Shown here in pieces: positions 35,291 to 44,981 of a stretch of DNA of 64,000 nucleotides (position 1 is its first letter; each line of letters starts with the position of its first letter). The notes beneath the pieces are model-generated. The model saw only the letters and a program-made list of their open reading frames with translations, was not told the DNA's origin and did no database searches. This DNA is from Catalinimonas alkaloidigena (GTDB lineage: Bacteria > Bacteroidota > Bacteroidia > Cytophagales > Cyclobacteriaceae). The DNA lies in assembly GCF_029504655.1 (NCBI RefSeq), contig NZ_JAQFIL010000001.1, positions 1,803,001-1,867,000 of the forward strand, read 5' to 3'. The translations under genes were made by a program, and so were the position numbers.

Positions 35291-38200
35291 TTAAAAGCTT
35301 ACGTTTACACCTATTGTATAGGTCCTTGCCTGTGGATACAGGTCCTGGTCCAGGCCATTGGCGGCGGTATTGTTTCCGTCAAAACCAATTTCCGGGTCAT
35401 TGCCGCTGTAATTAGTGAAGGTCAGCAGATTTTGCCCGGCGATATAGGCTCTGAGCCTGGTAATCCCCAAGCTGGATAGTAACTCAGGTGAGAGATTGTA
35501 GCCCAACTGAAGATTTCTTAAGCGAAGAAAAGAGCCATCTTCCACGAGGTGAGTTCCCACTCTTACGTTCTGGTTAGGGTCGGTGACTATTGGTCGGGGG
35601 ATAGAATTACTGCTTCCCGGGCCATTCCAGGCGTTGACCACGGTACTGCTTTTGTTAAAGGCCCTACCGGAAGACTCCCGAATTGACCTGCCCAGGTTGA
35701 GTATTTCATTACCCTGCACACCAAAAAGTTGGAAGTTAAGGTCAAAATTACCGTATTGCAGACTACCGTTGATTCCATAAGAAAAATCAGGCACCGGGCT
35801 GCCGATAATCTGACGGTCGTCACCGGTGATACGGCCATCTCCATTCAGATCTCGGTACCTGAAATCACCGGGAGCAGTGTCTGACAGCTGAAATGGTGTG
35901 CTTTCGTCTCCATCTACTGCGTTGGCCTGCCGTACTTCTTCTGGTGTCTGGAATAGTCCTTCAGTCACCAGGCCATAGAATACGCCCAAAGGCTGCCCCA
36001 CCCGGATCAGGGCTACAGCACCCGAACCTGAATAAGTAGAAGCTACGATTTCATTCAAGATGTCAATATCTACGACTTCATTGTAGAAAGTAGTGAAGTT
36101 AAGTCCAATGTCATAGGTAAATTTGCCGGTTGCTTTGCGGTAGTTGGTGCTGAATTCAAAACCTCTGTTGAGTAGTTCACCCACATTATCTACGGTCTGC
36201 GTGAGTCCTGAAATTCCGGCCAGCGGCAGGGTGAGCAACATATCGGTACGTGTTTTTTCAAAATAATCGGCAGTGAAGGTAAGTCGGTTGTCCAGTAGCC
36301 CCACATCCGCACCAATGCTCCACTCAGTAGCGGTTTCCCATTGTATATTTGGGTTACCCAACTCTAGCAATGCAGCTCCTAGGCTGGAAGATCCGGTCTG
36401 ATTACCAAAAGGATAATTAAACCCGGTATTAAGGGCTGCCAGGTATTTGAAATTTCCGATGGCATCAGAACCTACCTGTCCCCAACCACCTCTGAGCTTG
36501 AGATCATTGACAAGCTGTGAGTCAAAAAAGTTTTCTTCAGAGATTCTCCATCCGGCAGAAAAGGAGGGAAAGACACCAAATTTATTATTAGGACCAAATT
36601 TTGAAGAACCATCTCGCCGGATGTTAGCGGTCAGGAGGTAGCGCTCGTCAAAATTGTAGGTAAAACGACCAAACACAGAAGCCAGTGATTCTTCGGTAAA
36701 GGAGGTAGTGGAATTATTAATCAGCGCACTGTTGGTTACTTCGGTAAATGCATCAGAATCATATTCCGCATTGGCAGATATTGACCTGATATCAAAATTC
36801 TGGGCTGAAGTACCCACCATGAGAGAGAAATTGTGTTTGCCCAGTGCCTTCTGATAAGTAGCAAAATTTTCCCAGAGCCAGAAGGTAGAGTTAACAGCTG
36901 ATCGGTTTACATTGGAGTATAGGTCTTCCAATAGTCCTTCATGGTAGGGCGGTTCAAAGAAATAGGTATTGCGTCCGACAATATCTGTTGAGAAACTGGT
37001 GCGAAAAGTTAGGCCTTTGATGGGTTCAAAATTTACGTAGAGATTACCCAGTAGCCGGTTTTCCACATTATCTCTCTCCGGAAGTAATTCACGGGAGGCT
37101 GCATTTCTTCTTCTTTCCAGGCGTGTATCGGTGGGTCCGGCAAAAGTACCATCATCATTGTACACCGGCTGAGTGGGTAGCATCTGGTAGATTTCTGTGA
37201 AAGAACCATGAATAAAGGTTCGGTTGCCCGAGCCATTGTCATAGCGGGAGGTACGGCTGAATGCCAGGCTATTCCCTACCGACCATTTATCAGTCAGCTG
37301 ATTATCAGTATTGACCCGGAAAGACATTCGCTTATGAAAGGTTTCTATCATGATCCCCTGGTTGTTGAAGTAGTTGGCTGAGACAAAATAGTTATGCTTC
37401 TCGTTACCGCCGGAAAGTGAGAGCTGGTGATCCTGTATGTTACCGTTGCGCATCAGTACATCTTTCCAGTTGGTTCCCTCGCCCAGGGCGGCAGGATTGT
37501 CAAAGGGTGCGTCCTGACCTGCTGCGGTGAATGCCTGGTTCATATTTTCTGCAAATTCCTGTGCGTTCAGGGGACGGGGCAGATTGGTGGTGGGTACCTG
37601 TAGGCCGTAATAGCCATTGTAGCTGAGGGTAGGCTGGCCACTACTTCCACGCTTGGTAGTGATCAGCACAACACCATTGGCAGCTCTTGCTCCATAGATC
37701 GCGGCAGAAGCCGCATCTTTGAGTACCTCAACTGACTCAATATCATTGGGGTTTAATGAGGCCAGCGGATTAGTGGTTTCGCTATTGCCTGCGCCAACAA
37801 TCACGCCATCAATTACATACAAAGGATTACTGTTGTTGATCGCACCTATCCCACGGATACGTACGCTAATCCCTCCTCCGGGCTGCCCACTGTTAGACGT
37901 CACGTAAACGCCAGCCGCCATACCCTGAATGGCCTGGTCAAAACTAGCTACCTGTACTTTCTCCAAGTCTTCTCCCGAGACAGAAGCAATGGCACCGGTA
38001 ATGTTACTTTTCTTCTGGGTACCGTAACCAACCACCACCACTTCTTCCAGTGAAGCAACGTCTTCAGTAAGTTGTACATTGATCTGGTTCTGGTTGCCTA
38101 CTTCTATCTCCTGCGACAGGTAACCGATAGAACTCACAATCAGAACAGGGTTGGCAGACTGTACCGAAAGACTGAATTTTCCCTCTATATCTGTAATGGT

Positions 38201-38374
38201 ACCGTTGGTAGTACCTTTTACAAGAATGTTGACTCCGGGAAGTGGTGAACCATTACTTTGATCGGTGATGGTACCGTTGATCGTTCTGACCTGAGACCAG
38301 GCCTGTGGTAAGCTGCTGAACATGAGCAATAACCAGCATACCAAAAGTAATTTGGATTGTGAACTTTTGTGCAT
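35291..38374 (-). CDS. SusC/RagA-type TonB-linked outer membrane transporter without STN domain
   Basis: The product has 1027 residues from ATG 38374 (MHKSSQSKLLLVCWLL); the open frame extends to 38431, but the signal peptide starts here. Signal end AWSQ, then directly the carboxypeptidase-like domain (INGTITDQSNGSPLPGVNI), a plug with EEVVVVGYGTQ and VLKDAASAAIYGARAANGV, and the barrel ending IGVNVSF. It is about 120 residues shorter than the other two complete SusC proteins because there is no STN domain, so sigma/FecR signalling is not expected. The 215 bases upstream (38375-38589) are very AT-rich and should contain the promoter. Confidence 0.95.
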   Translation of the reverse strand: MHKSSQSKLLLVCWLLLMFSSLPQAWSQVRTINGTITDQSNGSPLPGVNILVKGTTNGTITDIEGKFSLSVQSANPVLIVSSIGYLSQEIEVGNQNQINVQLTEDVASLEEVVVVGYGTQKKSNITGAIASVSGEDLEKVQVASFDQAIQGMAAGVYVTSNSGQPGGGISVRIRGIGAINNSNPLYVIDGVIVGAGNSETTNPLASLNPNDIESVEVLKDAASAAIYGARAANGVVLITTKRGSSGQPTLSYNGYYGLQVPTTNLPRPLNAQEFAENMNQAFTAAGQDAPFDNPAALGEGTNWKDVLMRNGNIQDHQLSLSGGNEKHNYFVSANYFNNQGIMIETFHKRMSFRVNTDNQLTDKWSVGNSLAFSRTSRYDNGSGNRTFIHGSFTEIYQMLPTQPVYNDDGTFAGPTDTRLERRRNAASRELLPERDNVENRLLGNLYVNFEPIKGLTFRTSFSTDIVGRNTYFFEPPYHEGLLEDLYSNVNRSAVNSTFWLWENFATYQKALGKHNFSLMVGTSAQNFDIRSISANAEYDSDAFTEVTNSALINNSTTSFTEESLASVFGRFTYNFDERYLLTANIRRDGSSKFGPNNKFGVFPSFSAGWRISEENFFDSQLVNDLKLRGGWGQVGSDAIGNFKYLAALNTGFNYPFGNQTGSSSLGAALLELGNPNIQWETATEWSIGADVGLLDNRLTFTADYFEKTRTDMLLTLPLAGISGLTQTVDNVGELLNRGFEFSTNYRKATGKFTYDIGLNFTTFYNEVVDIDILNEIVASTYSGSGAVALIRVGQPLGVFYGLVTEGLFQTPEEVRQANAVDGDESTPFQLSDTAPGDFRYRDLNGDGRITGDDRQIIGSPVPDFSYGINGSLQYGNFDLNFQLFGVQGNEILNLGRSIRESSGRAFNKSSTVVNAWNGPGSSNSIPRPIVTDPNQNVRVGTHLVEDGSFLRLRNLQLGYNLSPELLSSLGITRLRAYIAGQNLLTFTNYSGNDPEIGFDGNNTAANGLDQDLYPQARTYTIGVNVSF

Positions 38375-39577
38375 AGTAAATATATTTGGTTGTTGTTTAA
38401 AGCTCGTCGCAGCCGAAAGCAAACCATTCATTCATTTTTCAGACGGATGAAAATCTCATAATTTAAACGTTATATCTGAATGGTTTTTTGATATTATAAT
38501 AAGGTATGCATTATATCATTATAATAATTCATTATTTTTTGCATATAGTAATACTGTTTTAGCAAAACTACACCAAGCAATTCCCTTACTTAATTTTTTG
38601 TTAATCTGGGATTGGGTTTTAGATATTTTCCACTTACGAAAGGAAATTTTTTCTCAACGTCCTCAATGATTTCAACACCAAATCCCGGCTTATCGGGTAG
38701 TTTCATATAGCCATTTACGACGACAAGCGGTTTCTTGAAAATTTTGTCTTTTAGCGGATTGAAAGTCTGGTTTAGTTCGCACATATGTCCGTTGGGTACG
38801 CCAGCTACGAAGTGCAAATTAGCCATGGTGGTAAGTCCGCCGTGCCAATTGTGGGGACACTGAAGCCGTCCATAAAGATTGGCCATTTGTGCAATATGCC
38901 ATCCTTCACTGATTCCAGTAAAATTACAGTCAGATTGTATGATATCATAAGCGCCACTATTGATCCACTCCATCAACTGCAGCCGGTTGGTAAAACGCTC
39001 TCCGCCAGAAATCATCACAGAGGGCATTGCCTCTTTAATTTGAAGGTGTCGTTCTACCGCTCCTTCTTCCCACTGGTTCATAGGTTCTTCAAACCAGTAA
39101 AACTTAAGATCTTCCAAGGCAGGAGCCAGTTGGTGTACTATAGCTTCCAGCGAATGAGGGTGCTTTTCCAGCATCAGCTTAAAATCCGGCCCGACTGCTT
39201 CTCTCAGTTTACGTAGTACTTCAATGTGCTTTTCCAATGTCATCCCGCTAAATTCCCAACTGGTGCCGTTTCTTAACTTAAAAGCATCATAGCCTTCTTC
39301 CTTATAGCGTAGTGCTTCTTCTATCAACTCCTGTTCGCCGTTGCGATACCATGCATGGTTAACCCCACCGCTGGCATATATTTTCATCTGGTCGGGAGGC
39401 TCAAGATCCTGTGCCAATAGCTTATAAACAGGATATCCTTTGACTTTACCAATGATGTCCCAGCAGGCATTGTTGATGCCTGCATAGGCTGCCCTGGCCA
39501 GGTAATCCAGATGTGAACCACCAGCGGTAAAGAAGTCCATGTCAAAAGGATTTTTGCCTTTTATGTAAGGCGTAATC

Positions 39578-40984
39578 CTATTCATGTCTTATAAAAGTTG
39601 TAAATTAGGTTGAAAAAAAAGGGAGGTAAACAGATGGAAGAGAGTTGGGGCATGCAAGAGTTTATGGGAAGTGCAGTAGAAGATAAACGCGAGGCAAAGA
39701 GTTTGTCACTGATGGCTGATCGTCTTTTAGCTAACCCTGAGCTTTCCTTTAGTAGTGCAGTAGGAGAGAATTTCCGTAAATCAGCCTGGCGGATATTTTC
39801 CAAACAGGAAGTAGACGTCAGCTACGGCCACTATAGGCAAACGAGCAAGCGCTGTGCCGACCAGGATGTGGTTTTGGTGAGTCAGGATACAACAGACTTG
39901 AATTATGCCAGTCATGTCGCTACTGAAGGTCTGGGCGACTTAGGCGGCAGTCATGTAAATCCAGGGCTTTGCCTGCATACGGCCATGGCTCTGAGTGAGC
40001 AGGGAACGGCTTTGGGCCTGGTAGGACAAAAGCTGTGGCCTCCCCAATCCACAGGACGTACAAAGCAGGTGCAGTTTTATCCTTTAGAAGAAAAAGAAAG
40101 TTATCGGTGGGTAGAAGCCCTACAGTGGGTGGATCAGCATTTAGCTAAAGCCAAGAAGGTGATCGTAATCTCCGACAGAGAATCTGATTTTTATGAGTAC
40201 ATGGCTGCTCGCCGCTCCAAACATGTAGAATTACTCTTCAGGGCACATCATCTCAACCGAAAGGTGCATTATGAGCAAGAAAAGATGCTTCTTAAAGAAG
40301 TGGTTTTTCCCAATACTACTAAAGTAGAAGTTTACCTGCCCAGGACCAGCAAGAGAAAAGAGCGTAATGCTAAGCTGCAGGTAAGCTGGGGTAAGATCAC
40401 ATGCCCTGTCCCTACTTATAAAAAAGGAGAAGATATTGACTTATGGGTGGTAGTAGCTCAAGAAACACATACTCCGGCAGGAGAAGAACCGCGCAGCGAA
40501 CCGCCTCTGCTATGGTATTTACTCACTACCATCAATATAGAAGATCAAGCTGCTGCTTTGCTGATGATAGATTATTACCGGAAACGATGGGTGATTGAAC
40601 GCTGGCATATGGTGCTGAAGAGTGGTATGCAGATAGAAAAGCTACAGTTTGATACTTTCACACGACTATCTCATGCCATTGCTATGCTCTGTATTGTAGC
40701 CTGGCAATTGATCTGGCTTAAGCATCTGGCAGCAGAAAGTGCCCAATTAGCTGCAGAGAAAATATTTGAACCGCTACAAATAGAAGTCTTAGAAAAGCAT
40801 AGTGGCAGAAAAGAACTCAGTGTACAGCAGGCATTGATCATCATCGCTGCCCTGGCCGGGTTTACGCCTACTAAAAAGCAGCCCTTCCCTGGAGAAAAAA
40901 CCATGTGGAGAGGGTGGGCCATCTTCTCTCAACTCTGCCATGGATACCTTCTCGCTTCGCAGATAAATTATGAGACAGGATAAG
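39578..40984 (+). mobile_element. IS4-family insertion sequence (Tn5/IS50-like group), complete
   Basis: The element is 1407 bp. The ends match as inverted repeats: CTATTCATGTCTTATAA on the left, and CTTATCCTGTCTCATAA on the right read inwards. A 9-bp direct repeat GGCGTAATC flanks it at 39569-39577 and 40985-40993, the target duplication length known for IS50-type elements. It carries a single transposase gene that fills almost the whole length. It is inserted in the dehydratase-like gene copy D in the opposite orientation. Confidence 0.92.
39634..40983 (+). CDS. IS4-family transposase
   Basis: The product is about 449 residues from ATG 39634; a TTG at 39610 would add eight. It resembles the Tn5-type transposases: an N-terminal helical DNA-binding part (MEESWGMQEFMGSAVEDKR), first catalytic Asp in VLVSQDTTDLNYA, second in VIVISDRESDFYEY, and the glutamate in the Y-R-E-K motif DYYRKRWVIERWHMVLKSG. 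The frame is unbroken and the stop codon lies inside the right inverted repeat, so the element may still be active. Confidence 0.93.
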   Translation: MEESWGMQEFMGSAVEDKREAKSLSLMADRLLANPELSFSSAVGENFRKSAWRIFSKQEVDVSYGHYRQTSKRCADQDVVLVSQDTTDLNYASHVATEGLGDLGGSHVNPGLCLHTAMALSEQGTALGLVGQKLWPPQSTGRTKQVQFYPLEEKESYRWVEALQWVDQHLAKAKKVIVISDRESDFYEYMAARRSKHVELLFRAHHLNRKVHYEQEKMLLKEVVFPNTTKVEVYLPRTSKRKERNAKLQVSWGKITCPVPTYKKGEDIDLWVVVAQETHTPAGEEPRSEPPLLWYLLTTINIEDQAAALLMIDYYRKRWVIERWHMVLKSGMQIEKLQFDTFTRLSHAIAMLCIVAWQLIWLKHLAAESAQLAAEKIFEPLQIEVLEKHSGRKELSVQQALIIIAALAGFTPTKKQPFPGEKTMWRGWAIFSQLCHGYLLASQINYETG

Positions 40985-41424
40985 GGCGTAATCTTGCTGT
41001 CAGTGTAGGCTTTTATTTTGTTCGGCTCGCTATAAGGGCTACCTTCCCCAATTCCAACTATTCCCTGATCAGTATATACTTCTACAAGACATGCATCAGT
41101 CTTCCAGACCATATAATCTCCCACTTCCCAAAGTGGTCTTTCAGGATGCACATAGGACAGTGGGGTGATTTTAACATCTGTTATTAAGATCTCTTCCCGA
41201 CTTATTGCTGACAATGGATAAGGAGTGATGCTCTTTGATTTGATAGAAGACGAGGGTTTTTTCTTAGAGAGTGCCAGTGGAGAAATACCCGCCAATGCAG
41301 CATTTTTCAAAAATTTTCTTCGCTTCATAGGTATGAATTAGATTGTTGCTCAAGTATATTTATTTTTAATTGATGTTTGATTGTAAAATACAGGTCTACT
41401 GAAACTACCAAATTTTTTACTGAC

Positions 41425-42357
41425 ATGAAATACAGACCACAAACCTATTTTCTACTTTTCTTCTTTTTCACTTTAGAGTTTGCTTGTGCTCAGCAGCTCA
41501 CCATGAGTCGTGAGGAAATGATTGCTCTTACACCTAGCTGGGAGGGTGAAAGGTTTCCCGATGGCCGGCCAAAAGTTTCAGATAGTATATTGGAAAGATT
41601 GAAAAATATCTCGTTGGAGCAGGCGTGGTCGGTACTGAGAGGAGAAGGTTATACCCACCAGTACGAATATGGCTGGCAGAATATCCATCCTGGTGATGTC
41701 CTGGTAGGTCGGGTACTGACAGCTCAGTATATGCCAATAAGACCAGAAGTAAGGGCACAACTGGAAAAAAAAGGCGCAGAAGAAGGGCGTATTGGGGATA
41801 TGGTCTCCTGGCCTATTGACATGCTGGAACAGGGTGATGTATATGTGGCTGATTCTTATGCTAAAATATTAGATGGGCCCATTATTGGGGATAACCTGGG
41901 TACGGCAATTTCCGCCAAATCTGGAAATGGAGTGGTACTTAATGGAACTGTACGCGACTTGGATGGGCTAGCTAAAATTGAGGGCTTCACTTCTTTTATC
42001 AGGGGTACCCACCCATCTTATCAGCAGCAGATGATGCTAACCGGTATTAATGTACCCATTCGTATTGGCCCAGTGACAGTAATGCCCGGTGATCTGGTAT
42101 TAGGCAAACTGGACGGCGTGATCTTCATTCCGCCGCACTTGGCTGAGAAGGTAGTCAAAACGGGAGAACTGGTGATACTGAGAGATCAGTTTGGACATCA
42201 GCGACTACGGGAGGGTAAATATACACCCGGCCAGATAGACGCTCGCTGGAGCGATGAGATCGAAAAGGATTTTTCGCAATGGCTGGAAGCTCATATAGAT
42301 GAGCTTCCTGTTTCCCGAGAGGAAATACAGGAGTTGCTTAAAACCCGTACTTGGTAA
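41425..42357 (+). CDS. Exported RraA-like aldolase family protein, copy B
   Basis: The product has 310 residues from ATG 41425; the open frame begins at 41377, but the Sec signal (MKYRPQTYFLLFFFF...ACAQ) starts here. It is a close paralogue of the gene at 16082-17011, with long identical stretches (RGEGYTHQYEYGWQNIHPGD) even at DNA level. The aldolase loop IIGDNLGTAISAKSGNGVVL and NGTVRDLDG are kept. Its paired dehydratase (copy D) is broken by an IS, so this aldolase may now serve products of copies A and B. It is followed by the mobile patch. Confidence 0.88.
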   Translation: MKYRPQTYFLLFFFFTLEFACAQQLTMSREEMIALTPSWEGERFPDGRPKVSDSILERLKNISLEQAWSVLRGEGYTHQYEYGWQNIHPGDVLVGRVLTAQYMPIRPEVRAQLEKKGAEEGRIGDMVSWPIDMLEQGDVYVADSYAKILDGPIIGDNLGTAISAKSGNGVVLNGTVRDLDGLAKIEGFTSFIRGTHPSYQQQMMLTGINVPIRIGPVTVMPGDLVLGKLDGVIFIPPHLAEKVVKTGELVILRDQFGHQRLREGKYTPGQIDARWSDEIEKDFSQWLEAHIDELPVSREEIQELLKTRTW

Positions 42358-42982
42358 TATTTAATGCTGCTTAAAAACTAGGTAGTCGTAAAGAGTGTAT
42401 GATAATGAATAAAAAGTAATGAATGCATTGTTAGATAGTTATGTGCGAAATAACAATCGCGCGGCGAACCGTCCAACTCAAATGCGCTTATTGCTCAAGT
42501 GTCAAAGTATTAATAATTTGGGCTGTGGTCTATAATGTATCTTCTTGGTTTCGTTGATTGATGATTTCCTTCATGATTCCAAAATGGTGTAATGCCTTCT
42601 TGGAAAAGCGGTAATCCTGCGTACGCACCTCCTGTTCTTGGCCCTCAAAAAGGTGTTGCCCCCTCAATATGCTTCGCGGCCGCCGCCTTTAGATTAGCAG
42701 CATGTTAAAATTCTAAGAAAGCAGTTGTTGCTACTATGAGGTTAATATGTGGGTAACTCGCCGGGACGCCGGTCGATAGAGTTATCCATATATTAACCTC
42801 TCATACGCCAGCTTAAGTACACTAAGGCCGCCGCCAGGAGAAAGACCTACACCGCGATTTAGACTTGGGCTGGTTTTTAAGATAAGCTTCAAATAGAAAT
42901 TTAGGTTTAAGACCTAGTAATAAGCGGGGCGCCCCGTGGCGCTTTGATAGTATCTTGATCTTATAACCAAACTACAACGTCT
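42358..42982. other. 625-base non-coding region upstream of the IS110-type gene
   Basis: The left part (42358-42540) has no frame of note. The stretch 42530-42680 read on the minus strand gives a protein-like end (HLFEGQEQEVRTQDYRFSKK, ALHHFGIMKEIINQRNQEDTL, stop) that I do not recognise and that is probably a fragment. A strong hairpin at 42738-42800 is listed separately. GC-rich patches occur at 42674-42688, 42826-42836 and 42925-42936. The left end of the IS110-type element must lie here but cannot be fixed by eye. Confidence 0.6.
42738..42800 (+). ncRNA. Hairpin of 22 bp upstream of the IS110-type gene, candidate structured RNA
   Basis: The arms 42738-42759 (GAGGTTAATATGTGGGTAAC and TC) and 42779-42800 (GAGTTATCCATATATTAACC and TC) pair over 22 positions. 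The only two departures are G-U pairs if the plus strand is transcribed, and would be A-C mismatches on the other strand. The 19-base loop contains two GCCGG-type words. IS110-family elements encode a guide (bridge) RNA in a non-coding end, so an RNA role is possible. The stem is longer and more regular than expected, and the assignment is only a suggestion. Confidence 0.4.
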
Positions 42983-43987
42983 ATGAACCATTTGTTTTTC
43001 ATCGGTATTGATGTTAGCAAAAACACATTGGATTTTGCAGTCCGGAACCAGACACATCAACTCTTCCACATCAAAGTGGATAATTCGCAAGTGGGGATAC
43101 AGCAATTCAAAGCAGCCTGCTCAGCGAATAACGTTACTCTTGGAAGTAGTTTAATTTGCTGTGAGCACACTGGTATCTACAGCCAAAATATTTTGACCCT
43201 GGCCACTCAAGAGCACCTCTCGCTATGGTTAGAATCTTCGTTGCGCATCAAAAGATCACTGGGACTACAACCTGGTAAAAGTGATCGGATAGACGCAATC
43301 AGAATCAGCGAATACGCTTTTCGGTACGCAGACAAAGTAGTGAACTGGCAAGCAGAACGGCAGGTAATCATTAAACTTAGACAGTTAGTGGGGCTTAGAA
43401 AAAGGTTGCTTAATGCCAAAAGCATCCTAAAGGTACCCTTGTATGAGGTAGCTGATTTTCAAGATAGAAAGCTACAAAAGGAGATGGAAAAACTCAATAA
43501 AAAACCTATTGAGGCATTGGAAAAGCAGATTGCAGAAGTTGAAAAAAAGATCAATGAATTAATCAAAGAAGATGATTCTCTTTTCCATCTATTCAGTTTA
43601 GTCACTTCGGTAGAAGGGGTAGGACCAGTGGTGTTCTGAGAAATGGTCATTGCCACTAATGAGTTCAAGCTCTTCAGTTGTCCGAGAAAGTTTGCTTGTT
43701 ATGCTGGGGTAGTTCCGTTTGAACATAGCTCTGGAATAAGCATCCGAGGGGGAACAAGAGTAAGCCATATTGCTAATAAGCGAGTGAAAAAGCTGCTACA
43801 TATGGCCGCATTAGCGGTAATATCGAAACAGGGTGAGTTAGCAACTTACTACCACCGAAAAGTAGAGGAAGGAAAAAACAAAATGTCCGTTATCAATGCT
43901 GTTCGCAATAAGCTTATCCTTCGGGTTTTTGCTTGTGTGAGAGAAAATAGAAAATATGAAAAAAACTATATGCCTGCCCTTGATTAA
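42983..43987 (+). pseudogene. IS110-family transposase with an in-frame TGA
   Basis: The frame from ATG 42983 to TAA 43985-43987 would encode about 334 residues, the normal length. The RuvC-like N-terminal domain has FIGIDVSKNTLDFAV, CCEHTGIYS and KSDRIDAIRISEYAF, the D-E-D-D positions. The C-terminal domain has FACYAGVVPFEHSSGISIRG, including the serine region used by IS110 enzymes, and HIANKRVKKLLHMAAL. A TGA at 43637-43639 interrupts the frame between GVGPVVF and EMVIATNEF with no frame change, so one substitution would restore it. Its right end abuts the truncated IS1-type gene near 44005. Confidence 0.9.
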
Positions 43988-44559
43988 ACCATAGAAATCG
44001 TGGTGTTTTCCTTTCCTACCACATGCCTTTCACTTGGGAGCACCTTAGCGAAGCTCGGCCAATCATCCGTGTAGTAGGTACCCACCGAGAGCTTTTTGAG
44101 CTTGTGCAGTAAATGCTTGCCGGTCTGTGCGTCGCGGCCTCCCCATTCATGGGCAATGATTTCCCTTTTATCGAGGCTATATGCGTATATGAGCCATTTC
44201 TTCCTCCCTTTTTCACCTATAAATGTCCAGAATTCATCCAACTGCACACTCAGATAATAGGCCGAGGGAGGTTGCCATTCTCCTTGTTGGCAAGACAACC
44301 GCCCGATGCTGTCCAATACATACTCCTTTGATATCCCAAATATGTGAGCACAGTCTCGTACACCGACATTGCAGACCAAGGCACGCTTTACCAGCGGTTT
44401 TATCCAGGGTTCTGCACCCCTATACTGATAATCTGATTGGAACTGCTTCCTACATCCATGCTTGCAGTAGTAATTCTGTTTTCCGTCAGTCTTGATACCA
44501 TTCTTTATTACGTTAGTGCTATGGCAATGTGGGCATTTTAAAGTTACTATGTGTTTCAT
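43984..44559 (-). pseudogene. IS1-family transposase, C-terminally truncated
   Basis: The frame encodes 191 residues from ATG 44559. The zinc-finger-like beginning has CPHCHSTNVIKNG and YCKHGCRKQF, followed by the helix-turn-helix CNVGVRDCAHIFGISKEYV. The DDE-type part is DEFWTFIGEKGRKKWLIYAY and YTDDWPSF. After HVVGKENT the expected IE-RxN-type glutamate region is missing and the frame ends at once in the IS110-type sequence, so the IS110 element probably inserted there or a deletion joined them. No matching C-terminal piece was found left of the IS110 gene. The enzyme should be inactive. Confidence 0.87.
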
Positions 44560-44668
44560 ATTTTAGTAACCCCATGTTGCCTTTTTAGATATATCGGCTA
44601 ATTATACATTCTGAACCACAGCCGGTATAGATAATGCGGAAAATGGGTATAGTTGGGTATGTTATACC
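44006..44668 (-). mobile_element. Partial IS1-family element, right end preserved
   Basis: The end at 44645-44668, read inwards on the minus strand, is GGTATAACATACCCAACTAT, which has the GGT...CCAACT pattern of IS1-type inverted repeats. The transposase begins 86 bases inside. The other end has been lost at the junction with the IS110-type element. Boundaries at the truncated side are approximate. Confidence 0.6.
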
Positions 44669-44981
44669 TTTAATTTATTGTAAGTATATATTGCTCCTTT
44701 AGTCAACTTGCTAGCCTGGCATCTTCTTGAGAAAGGCAATAATAAGAACTGCTAATCAAACTGATATACAATTATTTATGTCATAATGTTTGTGCCAAAA
44801 CATAAACTAAAAAGTGTTTGAATTTGAAATAAGAATAATGTAAAACTTTGGTCAAGTAGTATCACGAGAAACATACTTTATACCCTACACCTTATTAAAA
44901 ACAAATGCATGAAGTTGTAGAAAAGGTTTATTTTTAATATAATGTTTTGTTTCAGCTACTAATATCCAGCCACAACTACCT
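44669..44981. other. 313-base intergenic region before the second sigma factor
   Basis: The region is AT-rich, with no reading frame and no stable hairpin. The last 60 bases (GGTTTATTTTTAATATAATG followed by TTTTG near 44926-44950) resemble a Bacteroidota promoter region in composition, and probably drive the sigma factor gene at 44982. Confidence 0.5.

Larger units (their letters stand above)
38590..41328 (-). pseudogene. Enolase-superfamily dehydratase-like gene, copy D, split by an IS4-type element
   Basis: The N-terminal part (41328-40985) has a Tat-type start MKRRKFLKNAALAGISPLAL and the capping domain up to SKITP. The rest (39568-38590) continues YIKGKNPFDMDFF to the stop. Removing 39569-40984, that is the element plus one copy of its 9-bp target repeat, joins the parts in frame as a 440-residue protein, close to the 444 residues of copy B. 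FKLRNGT, MLEKHPHS, WFEEPM, ISGGERF, QSDCN and CPHNWHGGL are all intact. Only the insertion has inactivated it. It is divergent from the RraA-like copy B, with 96 bases between the start codons. Confidence 0.93.

Noticed and set aside
42738..42800. Retron msr/msd or integron attC site
   Set aside because: There is no reverse transcriptase next to it, and the ends lack the R''/R' boxes found in the true attC sites of this window.
43637..43639. Recoding of TGA as tryptophan or selenocysteine
   Set aside because: All other genes use the standard code, no SECIS-like structure was seen directly after it, and the gene is a transposase in a decayed patch.
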